NCBI GenBank assembly: GCA_040758525.1
Contig: JBFLVQ010000081.1
Coordinates: 1 to 21,155 of the forward strand
DNA from: JBFLVQ01 sp040758525
Lineage (GTDB): Bacteria; Acidobacteriota; Blastocatellia; Chloracidobacteriales; JADJPF01
Direction of reading: 5' to 3'
Length of the DNA stretch: 21,155 nucleotides
Numbering within the stretch: position 1 is the stretch's first letter; each line of letters opens with the position of its first letter. The position numbers were made by a program, and so were the translations under genes. The notes beneath the pieces were generated by a model that made no database searches, was not told the DNA's origin, and saw only the letters and a list, made by a program, of their open reading frames with translations. Positions 13,875-21,155 of this stretch are shown here, piece after piece.

Positions 13875-15890
13875 ATGGCGGCACCTATTGAACAGTTGCT
13901 TAAAAGCGCAAAGGCATTAAATGCAGAGCGTCTGGTCCTTGAGGCGGGCAAGAGTGCCTTTGTTTGGACCAAGGCTGGCACAAAGGAGCTGACTAAGACT
14001 CAGCTTACCCCTTATGACATTTTTAAACTGATCTCTCCAATAATGCCTGAGGATAAGAAGGTGGCACTAGTTGGCCAACCTTCCACAGAGTTCCAATACA
14101 GCATAGATGGTGTAGGCGATTTTAACGTCACAGTGGTTAAAGAGAGTAATGGTATCAAAGTCATTTTCAAACATCCTGGAGAGTCTAATTCCGAACCACT
14201 TCCAGAGCTTATTAGCACACAGCCCTTTGTTCGTTCACAACCAGTAGCAAAACCGAACAATGCCACGCCCAGTGCTACTCCAGTGGCTAGTCCATCAGGA
14301 AATATTGCCAATCCAATACTACCCAAAGCCCAGCCTATTATGGCTCAGCCCGCGCCACCTTTAGCCCAACCTGCTCCTCCTGTGGCGCAACCATCTCTGC
14401 CTAAAGCTCAGCCAATTATGGCTCAGCCAGTTCTTGCGCAACCGGCATCACCAGCGCAGCCAGCGATAACCAAACCACCTACCGCAACATCATCAACAGG
14501 ACCAGTGGCGCAACCTTCTTTGCCGACTACTGTGCAGTTATCGCCTACAGTGATATTACCCAACAATCAGAACAGCGATGCTACTGTACCACTCAACCCT
14601 CAACAGCGTGCTGCAGTTACCGGTGGACGACCAGCCGAAGCCCGCTCGGCAGAGCTAAGGCCGCCTGAGGTGAAAGCGCCAGAGGTACGGCCTCCTGCTG
14701 TTACTACACCACCTGCTGGTCCGCCCCTTTCACCATTGCCTACATCAACACCGATATCACCATTGTTGACTACTGGCACTGGTATGGGTCGTACACAGAT
14801 CTCTTTCCCAGAACGGGAGCGGGTTAAGCTGGAAGTTGAGCGATTGCTAGAGCGCACCGTGAAGTTGCGGGGTTCAGATCTGCATCTAGCCACAGGTGCA
14901 CCTCCTATTGTGCGTCGCTTTGGTTCCTTGATCAGACTAGAAGGTGATCCGCTAGATCTTGATAAGGCGCGTGTACTGATCAGAGAACTACTCACAGAAG
15001 AGCAATACACCCGCTTTGAAAAGACTAATGATCTAGATTTCAGTTATGAAGTCGTAGGATTAGGCCGCTTCCGCGCCAACGTGTTACGCCAATACCGTGG
15101 TATTGATCTTACTTTTCACACCGTACCTGCTGATATACAAACTCCCGAAGAGTTAGGACTGCCTTCTATCGTACGTGAAGTGACACGTCATCATCAGGGT
15201 CTGATCTTAATTACAGGAGCAGCCGGCCAAGGAAAATCGACGACAATCTCCTCGCTAGTTGATGTAATCAATTCGGAGCGACCACTGCATATTATCACCA
15301 TTGAGGATCCGATCGAGTTTGTGCATCCTATCAATAAGAAGGCAGTGGTAAATCAGCGTGAAGTAGGCCGTCACACACACTCTTTTGCCAATGCCTTACG
15401 CGCCGCACTACGTGAGGACCCCGATGTTATTGTAGTAGGCGAGATGCGTGATCTAGAGACAATCTCACTAGCTATCACGGCTGCTGAGACGGGTCACTTA
15501 GTGATGGGTACACTAATGACATCAAGCGCACATCAGACGATCGACCGTATATTAGAATCCTTCCCACCTAATCAACAGAATCAGATCCGTATGATGCTTT
15601 CCGAATCTTTACGGGCAGTAGTCTCACAACGTCTGCTCCCGCTCGCTGATGAGAGTGGTATGGTATTAGCAGCCGAGATCCTTATCTCTATGACTGCTGT
15701 TGCCAATCTGATCCGTGATAAAAAGACCTATCAGATCCCCAGTATAATGCAGACTAATCGTGCAATGGGTATGCGACGTATGGATGATGCCCTCATAGAG
15801 TTAGTAGAACAAGGCAAGATCACGCCACAGAAAGGGCTTGAGTTCGCACTTGATAAGAAGGCCTTTGAGGCCGCAATAACACGGCGCTGA
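13875..15890 (+). CDS. Large PilT-like ATPase with duplicated N-domain and Pro-rich linker
   Basis: The protein has 671 residues, almost twice the usual PilT length. Residues 1-100 look like a degenerate PilT N-domain (IEQLLKSAKALNAERLVLEAG, then FQYSIDGVGDFNVTVV). Residues about 110-305 are a Pro/Ala/Gln-rich linker. A second, canonical N-domain follows (315-420, GSDLHLATGAPPIVRRFGSL), then the secretion-ATPase core: Walker A GAAGQGKSTT (448-457), Asp box ITIEDPIEFVH, Walker B VIVVGEMRD and the PilT-like C-terminal NLIRDKKTYQIPSIMQT. The His box is altered: GHLVMGTLMTS keeps H541 but has M548 where PilT normally has His. PilT proteins are cytoplasmic hexamers that power type IV pilus retraction. 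The ATG at 13875 is preferred, since an upstream in-frame extension lacks family similarity and a GAGGG precedes it. The next gene encodes a shorter paralogue. Confidence 0.88.
   Translation: MAAPIEQLLKSAKALNAERLVLEAGKSAFVWTKAGTKELTKTQLTPYDIFKLISPIMPEDKKVALVGQPSTEFQYSIDGVGDFNVTVVKESNGIKVIFKHPGESNSEPLPELISTQPFVRSQPVAKPNNATPSATPVASPSGNIANPILPKAQPIMAQPAPPLAQPAPPVAQPSLPKAQPIMAQPVLAQPASPAQPAITKPPTATSSTGPVAQPSLPTTVQLSPTVILPNNQNSDATVPLNPQQRAAVTGGRPAEARSAELRPPEVKAPEVRPPAVTTPPAGPPLSPLPTSTPISPLLTTGTGMGRTQISFPERERVKLEVERLLERTVKLRGSDLHLATGAPPIVRRFGSLIRLEGDPLDLDKARVLIRELLTEEQYTRFEKTNDLDFSYEVVGLGRFRANVLRQYRGIDLTFHTVPADIQTPEELGLPSIVREVTRHHQGLILITGAAGQGKSTTISSLVDVINSERPLHIITIEDPIEFVHPINKKAVVNQREVGRHTHSFANALRAALREDPDVIVVGEMRDLETISLAITAAETGHLVMGTLMTSSAHQTIDRILESFPPNQQNQIRMMLSESLRAVVSQRLLPLADESGMVLAAEILISMTAVANLIRDKKTYQIPSIMQTNRAMGMRRMDDALIELVEQGKITPQKGLEFALDKKAFEAAITRR
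14325..14470 (+). repeat. Degenerate AQP-rich repeats in the linker of the large PilT-like protein
   Basis: The linker contains repeated AQP units, with PKAQPIMAQP occurring twice (residues 150-159 and 176-185) and shorter AQPAPP and AQPSLP variants between and after them. The copies differ at synonymous positions, so they are old or under coding selection. They probably act as a flexible spacer between the two N-domains. Confidence 0.7.
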
Positions 15891-15929
15891 TCTGCTTCTC
15901 CACAGCGCATGCTAGTAAGGAGTAATTAA

Positions 15930-16991
15930 ATGGCGGCAATAGATATATATTTTAAAGAAACTGTGCGTCAAGGCGCTTCAGATCTACATATGGTAATTGG
16001 CCGGCCGCCACTACTGAGAGTGCGTGGTGATCTTCTCCCTACACCTTTTCCTGCTATCACCCCTAAATCAAATCGAGAGATGCTCTACGAGATCCTTGAT
16101 CAGGAACAGCGTGCTCAAGTGGAATCCAATCTTGATCTAGATTTTGCTTATGAACTCGCCAATGTAGGACGTTTTCGTGGCAATATTTTCTATCAGCATC
16201 GCGGTATGGGTGCAGTCTTTCGTCTTATTCCGGCTGGTATGGTGACACTTGAGCAGTTACGTATGCCACCGGTACTGAGAAAGATTGCCGATGTGCGCTC
16301 TGGGCTAGTACTGGTCACAGGGCCAACCGGAAGCGGTAAATCGACGACACTAGCAGCTATTGTTAACTATATCAATGAGGCCCGTGAAGCACATATTCTT
16401 ACGATCGAAGACCCTATTGAATTCGTACATCAGAATAAGAAATGCTTGATTACACAACGCCAGGTTGGCATACATACACATAACTTTCATACCGCGTTGA
16501 AAGTAGCAGGCAGGCAAGATCCTGATATTGTGCTGGTAGGTGAAATGCGCGATCTAGAAACCATCTCACTTGCACTAACACTCTCAGCCTTCGGTATGTT
16601 GGTCTTTGGTACATTACATACTAACAGTGCCATGAAGACTGTAGATCGTATCATTGATGTCTACCCACCAGAAGAGCAACCCCAGATTCGTGGTATGCTC
16701 GCAGAAACATTACGTGGTGTGATTGCTCAGCAGTTATTACGCACTGCTGATAACAAGGCGCGTATTGCTGCCGTAGAAGTACTCGTAGGTAGCCCTGCGC
16801 TCTCAAATATAATCCGCGAAGGTAAGACCAGTATGATCACTTCTTACATGCAGGCAGGTGCTGCAGAAGGTATGCAGACGATGGATCAAGCATTGATCAA
16901 ATTAGTATTGGAAAAGAAAGTCACTTTAGAAGCCGCACTTGAGAAAGCACAAGATCGTAATCTTGTACAAAGTAAGTGTCGTAATGAATAA
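15930..16991 (+). CDS. pilT: PilT-like type IV pilus retraction ATPase
   Basis: The protein has 353 residues, normal PilT length. The N-domain (GASDLHMVIGRPPLLRVRGDL, 15-35) is followed by the RecA-like core: Walker A GPTGSGKSTT (131-140), Asp box LTIEDPIEFVH (157-167), Walker B IVLVGEMRDLETI (200-212) and His box GTLHTNSAMKTVDRI. The C-terminal NIIREGKTSMITSYMQAG corresponds to the PilT AIRNLIRE region. The residue normally His in ETGHLVFG is M223 (SAFGMLVFGTLH), while H230 is retained. Family knowledge makes this a hexameric ATPase that pulls pilins back into the membrane, driving twitching motility or DNA uptake. AAGGAGT lies upstream of the ATG, 39 bp after its larger paralogue, so the two are co-transcribed and may co-assemble or alternate. 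The gene symbol is tentative because paralogues such as PilU exist. Confidence 0.88.
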   Translation: MAAIDIYFKETVRQGASDLHMVIGRPPLLRVRGDLLPTPFPAITPKSNREMLYEILDQEQRAQVESNLDLDFAYELANVGRFRGNIFYQHRGMGAVFRLIPAGMVTLEQLRMPPVLRKIADVRSGLVLVTGPTGSGKSTTLAAIVNYINEAREAHILTIEDPIEFVHQNKKCLITQRQVGIHTHNFHTALKVAGRQDPDIVLVGEMRDLETISLALTLSAFGMLVFGTLHTNSAMKTVDRIIDVYPPEEQPQIRGMLAETLRGVIAQQLLRTADNKARIAAVEVLVGSPALSNIIREGKTSMITSYMQAGAAEGMQTMDQALIKLVLEKKVTLEAALEKAQDRNLVQSKCRNE

Positions 16992-17105
16992 GTTGTCTGA
17001 AAATTTGGCTTTGCATATTGATGGTGAAGCCAGATATAATCCTTACACAACGCCAAGATCCACTCGCTGTTATTCATCTTGCAGTAGTGTCAGGGAGACC
17101 AAACC

Positions 17106-18524
17106 ATGTTTGTCAAGCTGAAATATATTAATGGTACACATCCTGGCAGTGCTAAAGAATTTAGTCAACCGCTGATCAGAGTTGGCCGTGCCCCAAGCTG
17201 TGACTTTGCTCTCTATGACAGCACAGGCCGCCACTCGGTTGCTTCCCGTATACATGCTGAACTACGTGGTGAGAACAGTGAATTAGCGCTTTATGATCTA
17301 AATAGCAGCAATGGTACGTTTGTTAACGGCCAGCGCGCTATGAAAGCAATATTAAAGAATGGTGACATTCTTACTTTCGGTCCCGATGGTTTAGAACTAC
17401 AGGTCAACTTCCTTATCTCTTCTGAAGATGAAACTGGGTTTCTTGCTTCCTGCCCACTCTTCCAGGATCTTAGTTGGGAAGTATTACAGGAGATCAAGCG
17501 TCGTGGTGAACTGAAGCACTTTCCTGCTAGTAGCTACCTATTCCGTATTGGAGAGGTCTGCAATACCCTCTATGTGATCTATAGTGGTCTTGTTGAAGTC
17601 TCAGCAGTACGTGATACCAGTGGTCGGCCTAGTATTGTTGGTTTTCTTAGTAGTGGCGACTCTATGGGTGAATCACAGGCGCTTATTTCTGGTAAACATC
17701 TCTCAGAGGCGCGTGTCGAGGAAGATGCAGAGATCTTTATGCTCAGTGCAGAAGATCTACGTGCTCTTATTCAGATGAGTCCTGACTTTGCCCTTAAGTT
17801 TACTACTGCGCTCTGCCACCGGCTTAGCACCAGTGAAGGACAGTTGCAAGCACGACACACTGCCCGTCAGTTACAGGGTGATCTACGCCACTTTGATCTC
17901 GCCACCATTGTGCAGACGCTTAATGGCCTGCATGAAACTGGTGTGTTATCGCTCTATCCAAAGATGGATATTGATAGTAGTGAGTTGGGTGGTCCTATTG
18001 GAGGTGTGCCGCCTTTTGCTCGTATCTACTTTGAGGCAGGCGAAGCGCGTTATATTAAACTTGGCTCACGTAGCGGCGAAGAGGCTTTTTATCAACTCTT
18101 CCAGATGCCACTTTCTGGTAACTTCTCTTTTGGCCAGCAGGATCTACCCGAAGATATGGCAGCTACCGAACCTATACGTTTGCCAACTATGAATCTATTG
18201 TTAGAAGCACATCGCCTGCAAGATGAATTGGAAAATCTCAAACGTGATCTACCCGACCTTACTTCTATATTCAAGATCAAGATCGAGGAGATGCAATGGC
18301 AGGAAATAGACAGTCGTATTTTTGCTGAGCAGATCTGGGCGTTGATCAAGAATAAAGCCTCGCTCTGTGAACTACTAGGTAAAGCCGACTGCTGCAATTA
18401 CACTACCTATCGGTTGTTGCTAGAGTTGATTCGTACTGGTCAGATCATTAGTGAGCGCTCGATTAATGAATCGATGCTAATGCGTGAGACCACCATACGA
18501 GTATCACCATTTCGCGGCAACTAA
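17106..18524 (+). CDS. FHA / cyclic-nucleotide-binding / DUF4388 domain protein
   Basis: The 472-residue cytoplasmic protein has several sensory and adaptor domains. FHA (about 1-105) shows IRVGRAP (R28), SRIH (S47, R48, H50) and LNSSNGTFVNG (N69), the residues that hold phosphothreonine. A cyclic-nucleotide-binding domain (about 112-240) shows FPASSYLFRIGE, then FLSSGDSMGESQALI and R203 in a phosphate-cassette-like position. A DUF4388/PATAN domain (about 253-345) begins LQGDLRHFDLATIVQTLNGL and shows ARIYFEAGEARYIKLG. The tail (about 365-460) is helical and winged-helix-like. GGGAG precedes the ATG. It is downstream of two PilT genes by 114 bp. The FHA domain could read phosphorylation by a Ser/Thr kinase, such as the one at 1344-2981, and link it to pilus motors; this is inference. 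Confidence 0.87.
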   Translation: MFVKLKYINGTHPGSAKEFSQPLIRVGRAPSCDFALYDSTGRHSVASRIHAELRGENSELALYDLNSSNGTFVNGQRAMKAILKNGDILTFGPDGLELQVNFLISSEDETGFLASCPLFQDLSWEVLQEIKRRGELKHFPASSYLFRIGEVCNTLYVIYSGLVEVSAVRDTSGRPSIVGFLSSGDSMGESQALISGKHLSEARVEEDAEIFMLSAEDLRALIQMSPDFALKFTTALCHRLSTSEGQLQARHTARQLQGDLRHFDLATIVQTLNGLHETGVLSLYPKMDIDSSELGGPIGGVPPFARIYFEAGEARYIKLGSRSGEEAFYQLFQMPLSGNFSFGQQDLPEDMAATEPIRLPTMNLLLEAHRLQDELENLKRDLPDLTSIFKIKIEEMQWQEIDSRIFAEQIWALIKNKASLCELLGKADCCNYTTYRLLLELIRTGQIISERSINESMLMRETTIRVSPFRGN

Positions 18525-19363
18525 TATTCCCAAATGATAGTCTCACTAGGAAACTCCTCTTTGAGGATCTCACGTGCTAGTTCGAACTTAGCATTAAAAT
18601 ACTGTGACAATACACGGTAAGAGAACGGTGCGACAGGATTATTGAAGGTAATATCGAAGATCGGATTATTGCCAACCAATTTCACCTGCTGTTCTTTGCT
18701 TAGATAACCACCCCCGACAACAAAGAACTCCAAAGGCAGATTACTTATTGCCTCCTTTAAGGTCTGCTCCAGATAGCTACGCAGCTTACCTAATGCCATT
18801 GTGCTATTAGGGGCATTATCCGGTAATATACAGAAGAAAGGATGATCAGCAAGGATAACAAGAAAATATTTGTATCGGAGTTGTGCTGCTTTCTTGAGCC
18901 TGCCAGTATTAGCAAGCGTGATAGCAATCTCAAACTTATCTTTGGGTTGGATTGCTCGCACCTGTTTAAGTAGACGGTTCAACTCGTCACGTGCTTGCCC
19001 TATTTGGGCAAGATAATTGACTACCATAGAGCGTATAGGAATGGATGAGGTATTACGATACTCACCTTGACGAGAATCTATTACAACACTCCAAAGCGCT
19101 TCTAATGTAGAGGGAAAGGCAAGCAATAGTTCACGCTCTGCGACAGTAGGCAGCATCGCTTCTGCGAGTTTGCGTGCCGATACTATGCTATGCAGATAGG
19201 GACGTATACGTCCTTGCCGCATCAAGGTAAGAGATTTGAGTAGAGTTAACTTCTCCTGATCAGTCTTGGCTAGAAAATTAGAATAGAAATCAATGAAGAT
19301 CTCGCAGTCAAGTTCTGATAAGGGTGTATCCTTAGGGTTACGACTCTCCGTGCTCTCAGACAT
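18521..19363 (-). CDS. Hypothetical protein (280 aa), convergent with the FHA gene
   Basis: I do not recognise this protein. It is soluble, mostly helical in the first 190 residues (LSELDCEIFIDFYSNFLAK, DELNRLLKQVRAI, NTGRLKKAAQLRYKYFLV), with a more mixed C-terminal part (LPLEFFVVGGGYL and FDITFNNPVAPFSYRVL, then FELAREILKEEFP). No transmembrane segment or catalytic motif stands out. The ATG at 19363 is preferred to a GTG 48 bases upstream, although no good ribosome-binding site is visible for either. The 3' end overlaps the FHA gene by 4 bp: the shared CTAA gives TAA on one strand and TAG on the other. The location next to pilus motor genes is the only functional hint. Confidence 0.7.
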   Translation of the reverse strand: MSESTESRNPKDTPLSELDCEIFIDFYSNFLAKTDQEKLTLLKSLTLMRQGRIRPYLHSIVSARKLAEAMLPTVAERELLLAFPSTLEALWSVVIDSRQGEYRNTSSIPIRSMVVNYLAQIGQARDELNRLLKQVRAIQPKDKFEIAITLANTGRLKKAAQLRYKYFLVILADHPFFCILPDNAPNSTMALGKLRSYLEQTLKEAISNLPLEFFVVGGGYLSKEQQVKLVGNNPIFDITFNNPVAPFSYRVLSQYFNAKFELAREILKEEFPSETIIWEY

Positions 19364-19507
19364 AGCGTAACTTATAACTACTAAATTACTGCTTCGGCAA
19401 AGAGGCAACACCGAACCAGTACTGCAAGCATAGCATCAAAGAGCCTATTTTTCCTATTGCTATCTACCCGGATCATCATCAAGAGCGAACAGGAAATTGA
19501 TCAGATC

Positions 19508-19546
19508 GTGACACTCCGCACGCGCTAGAAGCGCGGCGGCTTCTAG
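19508..19546 (-). ncRNA. Right end of the tnpB element / possible 3' end of omega RNA
   Basis: On the reverse strand a 9-bp stem with one bulge is formed by CCGC-CGCGC and GCGCG-T-GCGG (19516-19539, loop of 5), followed by GGAGTGTCAC, which parallels the GGAGGATGTCAA ending of the element at 1-127. A competing perfect stem, CTAGAAGC with GCTTCTAG (19525-19532 and 19539-19546), overlaps it. In TnpB systems the RNA 3' end has such a hairpin followed by a guide copied from flanking DNA, here from 19507 downwards. Confidence 0.5.
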
Positions 19547-19554
19547 GGTCTTTC

Positions 19555-20993
19555 TTAAGCGCACCCGCGAATAGTCGCACTCGGCAGTAATTGAGGCGTG
19601 GCCTCTACCGCATTGAGGGCGTAGTTAAGAGCGGATACACTGGGCGGTGCCACTTGCCCGTCTCGCTTGTCCTGCCCTGCGGCGGTATAGAGAAGCGAAA
19701 CACCTTTCCCTTTCAGAAAAGGCTTTTGGAAATTGAAATATCTGGCAAAGAAACGTTGGCCTATGTTATCGCAAGCATTCAGATCTGCATTAGCTTTGTG
19801 CCCATTGGGACAGGTGAAGAGTGGCGCGCCGGCTCGATATTCAACCGGCGCTTCATCTCGTGCCGCGCCACTTTTGCATTACAGTACGCGCAATCTCTGC
19901 TGGTATTGCGTGGACTAACGCGGCTGGTGATAATGCCCAACTCAAAAGCCTTATATTTGGTGAAAGCGAAAATCTTGCCTCTCAACCAATATGAGCGTTT
20001 AACGTTTGCACGACGAGAATATTTGCCACGTTCTGGTTTGAAGTTAGCCAAATGCTCAAAGACAATAACACTTGCTCCATATCGAGCAGCAAACTCAACA
20101 ATGCGCCTACTTACTCTATGGGCTTCGTACTTATCAATATTGTTTACCTTTGCCCATAGCCGCTTGTTATCTTTTTGCTCTTTGTTGAGACTACCGGTTT
20201 TACTACGTTTGTTTGCTACTCGACCCAGAGCACGCTTCCTACGGCCACTCGACGACGCACCGCCGCCAATAAAACGGGATGCTATCTGTGTACCGTCGGC
20301 TCTGAGTATTCTACATACTGCCAGATTATTGTTGATGTTTAGATCCACGGCGCAGATCTTCAACTCAGCATCTTCTTTAAGCTGTTGTTGGATCTTCTTA
20401 ACCTTGATCGTCTTCTCAATGGGAATATGAAGTTCAATACGCTTGCCTCTCAAAACCAGCTTAGGGCTGGCTGTTTGCCAATCACTGGGAATATTGCGGC
20501 CAGCCATTGTAAACTTTATCCAAACCCAAGCAGTACCAGTGAAGAGCTTGAGCAGCACAGAACCAGTTTCAAAGCGGTACATCCCCAAATAGAGCAATGG
20601 ATGCTGATTGAACTCTCTGGGCGGTACTGGTGGACGAGCATTGAAGCACTTGCCTTTCGCTTCAGCTTTCTCTTTCTGCTTATGCCAGCGGGCAAGATTG
20701 GCATGGAAAGACCTTGCTGCACCGATAGCAGTGTTGATCGCAGCACGACGAAAATATGCGGGCAATTCCCAAGGCAATGGAAAAGCCGGTTCTCGATTCT
20801 GCGCTCTCTCAATGGTAAGCTTTTCCAGTTCGGTGAGGATTTGCTTGGTCGGCAACTCAAGCAACGATTGGTGACCTTGCAAGATATCAAAGTAGAAGCT
20901 AATGGCATCATTGAACAGAGCCGTGGTCGCTACTACCCAATCCATGTGCTTGTTCTCAAGTTGTTGGATGATTGTTTTAGTTGCGGTTGCCAT
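19555..20993 (-). pseudogene. tnpB: TnpB RNA-guided nuclease, frameshifted in the zinc ribbon
   Basis: The first reading frame (20993 to 19779) has the TnpB order: N-terminal helical/wedge region, then RuvC-I with D217 in AVDLNINNNLAV, the bridge region, RuvC-II E313 in VIVFEHLANFKP, and the first zinc knuckle CAYC (C368, C371). It then runs out of frame after VARHEMKRR and stops. One base away the true continuation is present: EYRAGAPLFTCPNGH, followed by ANADLNACDNIGQRFF, carrying the second zinc knuckle and the RuvC-III aspartate, ending at the TAA at 19555-19557. The shift lies near 19855-19870. As written, the product lacks its third catalytic residue and would be inactive. It may be a real decay event or a sequencing error. 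The start has only weak ribosome-binding potential. Confidence 0.85.
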
Positions 20994-21027
20994 TAGCTTC
21001 TATGATAGCAAGATTTTGAATGGCTAA

Positions 21028-21056
21028 ATTATAGCGAAAAATAAGCGAAATAACAA
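21028..21056 (-). promoter_or_regulatory. Strong sigma-70-type promoter for tnpB
   Basis: On the reverse strand TTGTTA (21051-21056) and a perfect TATAAT (21028-21033) are 17 bp apart. The start point would fall near 21021, giving a leader of about 28 bases before the tnpB ATG at 20993. Confidence 0.7.
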
Positions 21057-21105
21057 GGTTTTCTACAATGGCAGCAAAGAAAAACAATGGTTAAAGCCGA
21101 AGAAT

Positions 21106-21155
21106 AAACCCGCCGCAAGCTGCCGTCCATTTATGGCGTGCAGATAGGCGGGTTT
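21106..21155. terminator. Long imperfect hairpin at the window edge
   Basis: AAACCCGCC (21106-21114) is perfectly complementary to GGCGGGTTT (21147-21155). Inside, CTGC (21120-21123) pairs with GCAG (21140-21143) and CCAT (21127-21130) pairs with ATGG (21133-21136). The flanking A and T runs make it look like a bidirectional intrinsic terminator; the left end of the tnpB element is the alternative reading. What lies to the right is not visible. Confidence 0.5.

Larger units (their letters stand above)
19508..21033 (-). mobile_element. IS605/IS1341-type tnpB-only insertion element
   Basis: The region contains a reverse-strand tnpB with its own promoter upstream and a hairpin right end downstream, but no tnpA (Y1 transposase). 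The right boundary in element terms is near 19508 (GTGTCAC on the reverse strand). The left end was not located; it should lie upstream of the tnpB promoter, between 21033 and the window edge. Confidence 0.7.

Noticed and set aside
14325..14470. Short tandem-like repeats that could suggest a CRISPR-like array
   Set aside because: They are in-frame coding repeats (AQP units) with synonymous differences and no regular spacers.
19591..20430. Long open frame (279 codons) on the forward strand opposite tnpB
   Set aside because: It is antisense to the recognisable TnpB motifs and has no family resemblance of its own.
20385..20996. Open frame (203 codons) on the forward strand opposite the 5' half of tnpB
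   Set aside because: Also a shadow of tnpB; no ribosome-binding site or recognisable domain.

Overview
The window reads as a chromosomal segment of a diderm bacterium of moderate GC content, most likely an acidobacterium. This is inferred from a SAK-type ECF sigma factor followed two bases later by a Ser/Thr kinase whose N-terminus (MTPERWQRVKQLLQ) is a form common in Acidobacteriota, together with kdsC (Kdo, hence LPS), PilT motors and secretin-type domains. No rRNA, tRNA or CRISPR array is visible.

Layout. 1-127: right end of an IS200/IS605-type element whose body lies left of the window; it cuts the 3' end of a leftward gene for a membrane-anchored protein with a secretin/STN-like domain (107-646). 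775-4395, rightward: ECF sigma factor, Ser/Thr kinase with a C-terminal extracytoplasmic secretin-like domain, and a 4-aminobutyrate-type aminotransferase. 4471-6155, leftward: glutamate dehydrogenase and a small unknown protein. 6419-13605, rightward and tightly packed: GAF-GAF histidine kinase, kdsC, an M16 peptidase pair (one with the zinc motif, one without) and nadB. 13875-18524, rightward: a large PilT-like ATPase with two N-domains, a standard-size PilT-like ATPase, and an FHA-cNMP-DUF4388 protein. 18521-19363, leftward: unknown protein overlapping the FHA gene tail to tail by 4 bp. 19508 to about 21.03 kb: a tnpB-only IS605-type element whose tnpB is frameshifted inside the zinc ribbon.

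How the genes may work together. The aminotransferase and glutamate dehydrogenase would cycle 2-oxoglutarate and glutamate. The kinase carries a PilQ/STN-like domain outside the membrane, a second STN-like protein is divergent from it, and about 10 kb away sit two PilT motors and an FHA (phosphothreonine-reader) protein. Together these suggest a phosphorylation and second-messenger control layer over type IV pili; this is inference from domain content.

The most interesting observations are the kinase-secretin-domain fusion, the reciprocal loss of the two His-box histidines in the adjacent PilT paralogues, the duplicated PilT N-domain on a long Pro/Gln linker, and the two IS605-type right ends (possible omega-RNA 3' ends) that face each other across the window.
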